This document shows positions 58,714 through 64,000 of a stretch of 64,000 nucleotides of DNA, one piece after another. Numbering within the stretch: position 1 is the first letter of the stretch; each line of letters begins with the position of its first letter. The notes below the pieces were generated by a model, which did not search any database, was not told where the DNA came from, and saw only the letters and a program-made list of their open reading frames with translations. The position numbers and the translations under genes are program-made. This stretch comes from Mycobacterium sp. IS-1264 (GTDB lineage Bacteria > Actinomycetota > Actinomycetes > Mycobacteriales > Mycobacteriaceae): the NCBI RefSeq assembly GCF_001954195.1, contig NZ_MBES01000010.1:1-64000 (forward strand). The letters are read 5' to 3'.

Positions 58714-58743
58714 CAAGCCGATCCTTTCGGCGGTCGTGACATA

Positions 58744-58796
58744 ACGCTACAGGAATTACGCTACGAGGAGTTTCGTAATTGGCAGCACTACGCTAC
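58744..58796. promoter_or_regulatory. Repeat-rich operator region of the BVMO-ADH operon
   Basis: AATTACG (58754-58760) and CGTAATT (58774-58780) form perfect 7-bp arms with a 13-bp spacer. ACGCTAC occurs three times (58744, 58758, 58790), one copy overlapping the left arm. The cluster starts 30 bp upstream of the ATG at 58713. A TetR- or MarR-type repressor is the natural guess, but none is encoded beside it. Confidence 0.55.
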
Positions 58797-58815
58797 CCGT
58801 TGCCGACGGAGCGGA

Positions 58816-60201
58816 TCAAGGGTCGTCGTCTTCCTCGCAGGCTTCCTCGTAGGCTTCCTCGCACACCGCCTCCTCGGGGTGATGGAAGGTGTTGGTGCGC
58901 GGTTGGCCACGGTCGAGGTGCGGCGGCGGAATCCAGTCGGTGTCGCCGTTGGCGCGTTTTCGGGTCGTCCAGCCGCCGGGTCGCAATAGTCGATGGTGGG
59001 GGCCACAGACAAACGTGAGGTTGTCCATGTCCGTCGCCTGGCACGCGGCGTACTCGTCAACGTGGTGGACTTCGCAAAGATAGCCGGGTACATCGCAGCC
59101 GGGTGCCGAACACCCACGGTCCTTGGCGTAGAGCACTATTCGCTGTCCCGGCGAGGCAAGCCGCTTCGTGTGATACAACGCCAGAGCTTGGCCCTTGTCG
59201 AAGATGGCCAGGTAGTGGTGCGCGTGGCGGGCCAGGCGGATCACGTCGTTCATCGGTAGCAGGGCGCCTCCCCCGGTGACCGCCCTGCCAGTACCCGCTT
59301 CGAGTTCCTTGAGCGTCGTGGTCACGATGATGGTCGCCGGTAATCCATTGTGCTGCCCCAGTTTCCCGCTTGCGAGCACAGCGCGTAACGCGGCCTGCAA
59401 TCCGTCGTGGTTGCGTTGGCCAGCCGAACGGGCGTCACGCTGGACTGCCTCCTCGTCCGGCACGCCATCGACTACCGGGATGGCGTCCGCGGGATTGCAC
59501 ATTCCCGGTGCCGCCAGTTTTGCCAGCACTGCCTCGACGGTGGCACGCACTTCCGGCGTTAGCCAGCCGCTGAGCCGCGACATCCCGTCGATGTCCTGCT
59601 TGCCCAGGATCAGCCCACGGCGGCGGGCGCGGTCAATATCGGTGAAATTCCCGTCCGGGTTGAGGCAGTAGGCGAGCCGATCCGCCAGCTTGCGCAGTTG
59701 CTCGGGGCGAAACCGGATGGCGTGCTGCGCGAGATGTTGCTCGGCTCGTTCTTGGGTCTGTACATCCACCCAATGCGGCAACTGATTGAAGAAGTCGCGA
59801 ATCGCCGCAACGTGAGCAGTCCCAATAGCTCCGTCGCGCTGGGCCGCGGCCGTCGCGGTCAGCCGCGGCTCCAGCGATTCACCGGTCAACGCGCGGCGCG
59901 GCCCCAAGTCGGAGGCGTCGGCTATCCGCCGGTTCGCATCGCTGCGCGTGATGTGCAGCCGGTCGGCGAGTGCATGGGGCAGCTTGCCGCCCAGCTCTTC
60001 AGGCGTCGCCTGCCCGGCGAGCTGATTGATCAATTGGTGGCCCGGCGCCCGGAGCCGCCGCGCCTCATGCTCGAGTTGGTCGAGCAATGCCGGCCGCTCG
60101 GGCGTGGTCAGCGCGTCGTAAGAGTGCTCGAGGATCCGCGACACCGCGGCGCGCAGCCCGACATAGTCGGCTTCGATCTCCGCACGATCACTCGAAAGCA
60201 T
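58816..60201 (-). CDS. 13E12-family DUF222/HNH endonuclease-like protein
   Basis: 461 residues. The long DUF222 N-terminal domain (~1-320) is followed by an HNH domain: [32 protein letters not shown]...CGPHHRLL with two zinc cysteine pairs and the HH of the active site. This is the 13E12 REP family, which is multicopy and repeat-associated in mycobacteria. The C-terminus is acidic ([18 protein letters not shown]) and encoded by a 12-bp microrepeat. It lies between the BVMO operon and the SDR and could mark a site of insertion. Confidence 0.88.
   Translation of the reverse strand: MLSSDRAEIEADYVGLRAAVSRILEHSYDALTTPERPALLDQLEHEARRLRAPGHQLINQLAGQATPEELGGKLPHALADRLHITRSDANRRIADASDLGPRRALTGESLEPRLTATAAAQRDGAIGTAHVAAIRDFFNQLPHWVDVQTQERAEQHLAQHAIRFRPEQLRKLADRLAYCLNPDGNFTDIDRARRRGLILGKQDIDGMSRLSGWLTPEVRATVEAVLAKLAAPGMCNPADAIPVVDGVPDEEAVQRDARSAGQRNHDGLQAALRAVLASGKLGQHNGLPATIIVTTTLKELEAGTGRAVTGGGALLPMNDVIRLARHAHHYLAIFDKGQALALYHTKRLASPGQRIVLYAKDRGCSAPGCDVPGYLCEVHHVDEYAACQATDMDNLTFVCGPHHRLLRPGGWTTRKRANGDTDWIPPPHLDRGQPRTNTFHHPEEAVCEEAYEEACEEDDDP
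58830..58865 (-). repeat. Three 12-bp microrepeat units at the HNH gene 3' end
   Basis: Plus-strand CTTCCTCGCAGG at 58830, CTTCCTCGTAGG at 58842 and a third partial copy at 58854 encode the acidic [12 protein letters not shown] tail. In-frame units keep the coding sequence open, a slippage-prone arrangement. Confidence 0.6.
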
Positions 60202-60243
60202 GTTCGGATACTACGACGGGCCACCGACAAGAATCTTCACCGA

Positions 60244-60290
60244 GAAACCACTCTCTAAACCACTGAAACGCAAGTGGCGCAAGTGGTTTC
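60244..60290. repeat. Nested inverted repeat between the SDR and HNH genes
   Basis: GAAACCACT (60244-60252) and AGTGGTTTC (60282-60290) are perfect 9-bp arms. Inside them AAACCACT recurs (60257-60264) with CCACT/AGTGG pairing (60260-60264, 60273-60277). It follows the SDR stop on the minus strand, so it may terminate transcription, or it may be a binding site upstream of the 13E12 gene. Confidence 0.5.
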
Positions 60291-60311
60291 GCCGATGGGT
60301 TTGAAGGACCG

Positions 60312-61052
60312 CTACTCGGCCTTGTGTGAAACGTCGGCGATCAAGCCGCCGTCCATGACGAACTCGGCCGCGGTCGCATACGACGATTCGTCGCTGGCGA
60401 GGAAGAGCACGAACATCGACACCTCCTGCGCCTCCCCGGGCCGTCCCAAAGGAATGTTGAGCAGATCCTGCGGAAGCTTGGCGGTCATCGGGGTGCGGAT
60501 GAAACCGGGGTGAATGGAGTTGACGCGAATGTGGTGCGGTGCCAATTCCAATGCGGCGGACTTGGTTAGGCCGCGGACCGCCCACTTGGAGGTCACGTAG
60601 CCGTGCACCCACGCCGCGCCGCGCAGGCCCTCGATGGACGAGACGTTGACGATCGAGCCCCCGCCGGCCGCGGTCATCGGATCGATCACCGCTTGGATGC
60701 CCAACAGCGTGCCGGTGACGTTGACGTCGAGGATCTGCTGCCACTTGGTCAGGTCGAAGGTCTTGAGCGGGCCGTAGTTCATGATTCCGGCGTTGTTGAC
60801 CAAGACGTTGAGCTTGCCGAACTCCGCCACCGCCGCGGCCGCGGCCGCCGTCCATTGCTCGGGATCCGTCACATCGAGATGGACGTAGCGCGCCGCGGCG
60901 CCGAGCTCGTCGGCCAGCGCTTTGCCCTCGTCGTCGAGGATGTCGCCGATCACCACCTTGGCGCCCTCGGCCACGAGCAGCCGGGCGTGCGAGGCGCCCA
61001 TCCCCCTCGCCGCGCCGCTGATCAGTGCAACCTTGTCATCCACTCGTCCCAT
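60312..61052 (-). CDS. SDR, 3alpha/20beta-hydroxysteroid dehydrogenase-like
   Basis: 246 residues. Cofactor motif SGAARGMGASHARL at ~11-24, NNAGIM at ~88, catalytic Ser (NVSSIEG) and YVTSK (YxxxK) at ~151, then HHIRVNSIHPGFIRTPM. It looks close to Rv2002 (FabG3), a 3alpha,20beta-hydroxysteroid dehydrogenase, although steroid specificity is inferred. Start ATG 61052. Divergent from the 61111 gene. A KstR-like site is not seen at this promoter. Confidence 0.85.
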   Translation of the reverse strand: MGRVDDKVALISGAARGMGASHARLLVAEGAKVVIGDILDDEGKALADELGAAARYVHLDVTDPEQWTAAAAAAVAEFGKLNVLVNNAGIMNYGPLKTFDLTKWQQILDVNVTGTLLGIQAVIDPMTAAGGGSIVNVSSIEGLRGAAWVHGYVTSKWAVRGLTKSAALELAPHHIRVNSIHPGFIRTPMTAKLPQDLLNIPLGRPGEAQEVSMFVLFLASDESSYATAAEFVMDGGLIADVSHKAE

Positions 61053-61110
61053 GACGGGTCAGGCTAACAATTGAGGCGGAGCGCCTGGGCGAAGCGGAGG
61101 TGGATGACCG

Positions 61111-61572
61111 GTGGCCCCATTACTTGTGGCGTGCGGCGGGTTCCTTTTCGCCGTCTTATGGATGGATCTGATTTTCGATGCCCAGGTTCTCCGGCACCGC
61201 GGCGGTGACGAACTGCCCGAGGCGGTGCTCGCGTCCGTCGCCGCGTATTACCACCGGGCGACGACCACGTCGCGACCGATGAACCGGCTGATCGCCCTTG
61301 TGATGCTTACCCTGTTGGGCGCGTTGGGGTTTCAGGCCACGCGTGGGCACGACCCCGCCTGGCTGCTGGTGACGTCGGCGTTGCTCGCGGGCATCCCGAT
61401 CATGCTGGCACTGACCCAGACCGTTCCCGACGCCGTTCGGCTCGGGCGCCGCACCGACAGCCCGCCCGAGCAGACCCGCCTGGCGCGCTCCATCTGCCGC
61501 GATCATCTGGTCTGCGTCTGCTGCATCCTCGGGTTCCTGATCTTGTGGGTGGCCCACTCCGTGGTGCTCTGA
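61111..61572 (+). CDS. Conserved membrane protein
   Basis: 153 residues from the GTG at 61111. Four hydrophobic segments: PLLVACGGFLFAVLWMDLIF, LIALVMLTLLGALGF, WLLVTSALLAGIPIMLAL and LVCVCCILGFLILWVAHSVVL. A conserved-looking loop of RHRGGDELPEAVLASVAAYYHRATTTSRP lies between helices 1 and 2. No motif is recognised. It precedes the nitronate monooxygenase gene by 113 bp containing that gene's KstR-like operator, so it is probably separate. Confidence 0.65.
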   Translation: MAPLLVACGGFLFAVLWMDLIFDAQVLRHRGGDELPEAVLASVAAYYHRATTTSRPMNRLIALVMLTLLGALGFQATRGHDPAWLLVTSALLAGIPIMLALTQTVPDAVRLGRRTDSPPEQTRLARSICRDHLVCVCCILGFLILWVAHSVVL

Positions 61573-61644
61573 CATCGGCGACGCGTCGTAGTTCCGGGAC
61601 GCTGGTGAGGGGCGGCTGGCCTCGTCAAGGGGGTGCGTACTAAA

Positions 61645-61660
61645 CTAGAACACGTTTCAA
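61645..61660 (+). promoter_or_regulatory. KstR-like operator upstream of the nitronate monooxygenase gene
   Basis: CTAGAAC (61645-61651), AC, GTTTCAA (61654-61660) fits the KstR core AGAAC-nn-GTT. The site lies 26 bp upstream of the ATG at 61686 and overlaps the expected promoter. As I recall, the M. tuberculosis equivalent (Rv1894c) is in the KstR regulon. Confidence 0.65.
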
Positions 61661-61685
61661 TTCGGCGAGCGTCCCAGGAGTTGGT

Positions 61686-62816
61686 ATGCACACCCCTATC
61701 TGCGATGAACTCGGTATCGAGTTCCCGATCTTCGCCTTCACCCACTGCCGCGATGTCGTGGTGGCTGTCAGCAAGGCCGGGGGGTTCGGCGTGCTCGGCG
61801 CCGTGGGCTTCACGCCCGAGCAGCTCGAGATCGAGCTCAACTGGATCGACGAGAACATCGGCGACCACCCCTACGGTGTCGACATCGTGATCCCGAATAA
61901 GTACGAGGGCATGGACTCGCACCTGTCCGCCGAGGAGCTGGCCGACACCCTGCGCAAGATGGTGCCCCAGGAGCACCTCGACTTCGCCAAGAAGATCCTT
62001 GCCGATCACGGCGTGCCCGTGGAGAACGCCGACGAGGACACCCTGCAGTTGCTGGGCTGGACCGAGGCGACGGCCACCCCACAGGTCGAATTGGCGCTGA
62101 AGCACCCCAAAGTGAAGATGATCGCCAACGCGCTCGGCACCCCGCCGGCCGACATGATCAAGCACATCCACGACGCCGGACTCAAGGTCGCCGCGCTGTG
62201 CGGTTCACCGTCGCAGGCGCGCAAGCACGCCGACGCGGGCGTCGACATCATCATCGCGCAGGGCGGCGAGGCCGGCGGTCACTGCGGCGAGGTGGGCTCA
62301 ATTGTGTTGTGGCCGCAGGTCATCAAGGAGGTCGCCCCGGTGCCGGTGCTGGCGGCGGGCGGCATCGGCAGCGGCCAGCAGATCGCGGCGGCACTGGCGC
62401 TGGGCGCCCAGGGCGCGTGGACCGGATCGCAATGGCTGATGGTCGAGGAAGCCTCGAACACCCCGGTTCAGCAGGCGGCATACGCGAAGGCCAGCAGCCG
62501 GGACACCGTCCGCAGCCGTTCGTTCACCGGTAAGCCCGCCCGGATGCTGCGCAACGACTGGACCGAGGCATGGGAGCAGGCCGACAACCCGAAGCCGCTG
62601 GGAATGCCGTTGCAGTACATGGTTTCCGGCATGGCGGTGCGGGCCACGAACAAGTACCCGAACGAGACCGTCGACGTCGCATTCAACCCCGTCGGCCAGG
62701 TCGTCGGTCAGTTCAGCAAGGTGGAAAAGACCTCGACGGTCATCGAACGCTGGGTGCAGGAGTACCTGGAGGCGACGAACAGGCTGGACGAGCTCAACGA
62801 GGCCGCCACCGTCTAG
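61686..62816 (+). CDS. Nitronate monooxygenase-family FMN enzyme
   Basis: 376 residues, same length as Rv1894c. A TIM barrel with FMN-binding GGEAGGHCGEVGS (~190-202; His in the active loop) and ELVVKAAGGIGSG-type glycine motif LAAGGIGSGQQIAAALALGAQGAW. Family members oxidise nitronates or, in sterol catabolism (IpdC-like), act on other electron-rich substrates. The KstR-like operator upstream supports a role in cholesterol or related lipid breakdown. Start ATG 61686. A near-perfect 14-bp duplication spans its stop codon. Confidence 0.88.
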   Translation: MHTPICDELGIEFPIFAFTHCRDVVVAVSKAGGFGVLGAVGFTPEQLEIELNWIDENIGDHPYGVDIVIPNKYEGMDSHLSAEELADTLRKMVPQEHLDFAKKILADHGVPVENADEDTLQLLGWTEATATPQVELALKHPKVKMIANALGTPPADMIKHIHDAGLKVAALCGSPSQARKHADAGVDIIIAQGGEAGGHCGEVGSIVLWPQVIKEVAPVPVLAAGGIGSGQQIAAALALGAQGAWTGSQWLMVEEASNTPVQQAAYAKASSRDTVRSRSFTGKPARMLRNDWTEAWEQADNPKPLGMPLQYMVSGMAVRATNKYPNETVDVAFNPVGQVVGQFSKVEKTSTVIERWVQEYLEATNRLDELNEAATV

Positions 62817-62832
62817 CGGCCACCGTCTGACG
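62805..62832 (+). repeat. 14-bp tandem duplication spanning a stop codon
   Basis: GCCACCGTCTAGCG (62805-62818) is followed by GCCACCGTCTGACG (62819-62832); 12 of 14 bases match and both copies contain a stop. The first TAG ends the nitronate monooxygenase gene. Confidence 0.6.
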
Positions 62833-62836
62833 GCGG

Positions 62837-63064
62837 CTACTCGTCGTCGACGTCGACCGCATCCTTACCGGTGAACACTTCCTTCGCCCGGTCCACCGCG
62901 TGCGTGGCGATGTCGATCGAATTGTGAACGATGCCGCTCGCACCCCCGGCGATGTCGCCGCGGAGGATGTCACTGGCGTGTTCGACGATGTCCGAAGTCT
63001 TTTCGACGGCATTGGTCGCGATGTCCCTGGCGGCGTCGACCACGTCTTTGGCGTTGATGGCCAT
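62837..63064 (-). CDS. Small conserved protein (Rv1893-like)
   Basis: 75 residues from the ATG at 63064, with SD GGGAGA. MAINAKDVVDAARDIATNAVEKTSDIVEH and following helices form an amphipathic, Ala/Asp/Val-rich helical protein ending in the acidic FTGKDAVDVDDE; heptad-like spacing is visible. It resembles Rv1893 in position and length. No enzymatic motif. It might bind membranes or form helical bundles. Convergent with the nitronate monooxygenase gene. Confidence 0.78.
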   Translation of the reverse strand: MAINAKDVVDAARDIATNAVEKTSDIVEHASDILRGDIAGGASGIVHNSIDIATHAVDRAKEVFTGKDAVDVDDE

Positions 63065-63134
63065 CGGAGTCTCCCTTGGTTGCAGGACTTGGTTGCAGGA
63101 TGCGTTGCAGAACCTTGGTAAGGACTCTAGACGC

Positions 63135-63422
63135 TCAGTAGTTGACCAGTCTGCGCCAGTAGTCCTCCGGAATCTCGGCGCCGGACCGCAATATTCGCGC
63201 CAGGCCGATGGCCATCGCCACGCCGAGCAGCCCCAGCCATAGCCCTGCGACGCCGATGATCCCCCACAGGACGGCGGTAACCGCGGGCCACGGCGACAGC
63301 ACGGCGAGCAGTGGGGCGAAGAAGAAGCCGGCCCCGATGTACCACGCCGAGCCGGTGCGATCGGATGCCAGGACAAAGCGCAGCCACCGCGGGATCGGGG
63401 CGGCCGGCCGGACGTCATTCAT
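63135..63422 (-). CDS. Small membrane protein (Rv1892-like)
   Basis: 95 residues from the ATG at 63422 (MNDVRPAAPIPRWLRF). Two hydrophobic segments (GAGFFFAPLLAVLSPWPAVTAVLW and GVAGLWLGLLGVAMAIGLARIL) and a charged C-terminus (PEDYWRRLVNY). Matches Rv1892 by position. It begins 11 bp after the secreted protein gene ends, so they form an operon. Function unknown. Confidence 0.78.
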   Translation of the reverse strand: MNDVRPAAPIPRWLRFVLASDRTGSAWYIGAGFFFAPLLAVLSPWPAVTAVLWGIIGVAGLWLGLLGVAMAIGLARILRSGAEIPEDYWRRLVNY

Positions 63423-63433
63423 CGGTCGACCCG

Positions 63434-63832
63434 CTACGAAGAGGGCGGGAAGAACCCTGCCCCGGTGAACCATCCCTCTTGCCAGCCCTGATCTCCCAGG
63501 CACAGCATCGGAAGCCCGCGATCCGACTGCGCCGCCGCTTGCGGGCCCGGGCACTTCGCGCCGGCCTGCTGCACCCCATACAGGGGGTAGGAGATGACCC
63601 AGTAGCCGGTGGTGGCCGCGGGGAACTGGTTCGGGGGCGGGAAATGACACGCCTCGGCCTGGCCGCTTGGTCCTCGGCCGAAGATGAAGCGCTCGTAGTT
63701 ATCGCAGGGCGCGCCCAGCGAAGCCTGATAGTTCATGTTCGGCACGTCGCCGTCGTAACCGGCGGCCGCGGACGGCGCCATGCCGATCGTGATGCCCGCT
63801 ATCGAAGCGGCGCTTAGCAGTGCCCGAATCAT
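63434..63832 (-). CDS. Secreted conserved protein (Rv1891-like)
   Basis: 132 residues from the ATG at 63832 (MIRALLSAASIAGITIGMAPSAAAGYDGDVP). Sec signal peptide cleaved after AAA. The mature part has four cysteines (APCDNYE, EACHFPP, AKCPGP, MLCLGDQGW), allowing two disulfides, and ends in an aromatic-rich GWFTGAGFFPPSS. It is the upstream gene of the operon with the Rv1892-like protein. No function is known. Confidence 0.8.
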   Translation of the reverse strand: MIRALLSAASIAGITIGMAPSAAAGYDGDVPNMNYQASLGAPCDNYERFIFGRGPSGQAEACHFPPPNQFPAATTGYWVISYPLYGVQQAGAKCPGPQAAAQSDRGLPMLCLGDQGWQEGWFTGAGFFPPSS

Positions 63833-63920
63833 GTTCCACCCCACTTGTCGCCGGTGACCTGCACCAAAGCATATCCATTGAGCCGCGGGCCACAAGGTCG
63901 TATTGCTTCTGGGCGGGGCA

Positions 63921-64000
63921 CTACTCCGAATGGTTGGCCGGGTGGTAGGTGCAGATGAGAACGCCGGTGCCGGTCGTGGTGACGGAAATCAGCTCGAGCG
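63921..64000 (-). CDS. C-terminal fragment of an unidentified protein
   Basis: Only the last 26 codons fall in the window, ending LELISVTTTGTGVLICTYHP then ANHSE and TAG at 63921. The gene begins beyond the window edge. Codon use is typical. It is too short to assign a family. It is upstream of, and on the same strand as, the secreted protein, with an 88-bp gap. Confidence 0.5.
   Translation of the reverse strand, partial: LELISVTTTGTGVLICTYHPANHSE

Noticed and set aside
1..64000. tRNA, rRNA, prophage or integrase genes
   Set aside because: None seen; the holin-like gene at 49404 is a chromosomal family and not evidence of a phage.

Overview
The window is high-GC actinobacterial DNA and almost certainly a slow-growing, non-tuberculous Mycobacterium. 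Markers are an MmpL transporter, a PapA-type acyltransferase, a 762-residue AceA2-type isocitrate lyase, 13E12/DUF222 HNH and DUF5134 proteins, and KstR-like operators. Gene content and order over much of the window follow the M. tuberculosis Rv1932 to Rv1891 stretch as I recall it (tpx, the DJ-1 pair, aceA, fadB5, lppC, aao, cinA, dtd, a nitronate monooxygenase), with orientations reversed in places and several inserted blocks. All homology statements come from reading the sequence and memory; no search was run.

Layout. 1-2.7 kb: a damaged VOC gene, an AraC-type regulator, an epimerase and a His-rich CDF metal exporter. 2.7-6 kb: an epoxide-hydrolase-like protein and a CitA/DcuS-type two-component system. 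5.9-19.3 kb: the most unusual block, with an MmpL exporter, five tandem paralogous WS/DGAT-like acyltransferases and a PapA-like acyltransferase, all on the minus strand, plus an acyl-CoA-dehydrogenase-fold flavoprotein. 19.4-25.8 kb: NYN nuclease, lipoprotein, secreted protein, Tpx, two DJ-1-type proteins, and a divergent SnoaL-like/SDR pair sharing a KstR-like operator. 25.9-31 kb: AtoE-type transporter, serine-hydrolase lipoprotein, SRPBCC protein, LLM flavoprotein, Gly-rich lipoprotein. 31-39.7 kb: aceA2, DUF5134, MBL hydrolase, PucR-type regulator, an ArsR-SRPBCC-FadB5 operon and LppC-like PEBP lipoprotein. 39.7-47.1 kb: an apparent accessory block (lipase, TetR/DUF962 pair, hydrolase, NIPSNAP-ligase-NIPSNAP operon, AhpD-like/nitroreductase/SRPBCC genes) at the place where I would expect katG-furA from the tubercle bacillus order. 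47.1-64 kb: secreted protein, D-amino-acid oxidase, enoyl-CoA hydratase, amidohydrolase, MFS transporter, CinA, macrodomain, DTD, methyltransferase, ADH/Baeyer-Villiger operon, 13E12 HNH, SDR, nitronate monooxygenase and small conserved proteins.

The main discovery candidate is the 5.9-18 kb acyltransferase/MmpL locus. Its three minus-strand transcription units (mmpL; four acyltransferases; papA-like plus the fifth acyltransferase) are each preceded by the same ungapped 58-bp element, followed 19-20 bp downstream by a second conserved 15-bp box. The arrangement looks like one co-regulated lipid-acylation and export regulon without a local polyketide synthase. An 18-base piece of the same element (17 of 18 matching) lies in the promoter of the adjacent two-component system, which makes that system a candidate regulator.
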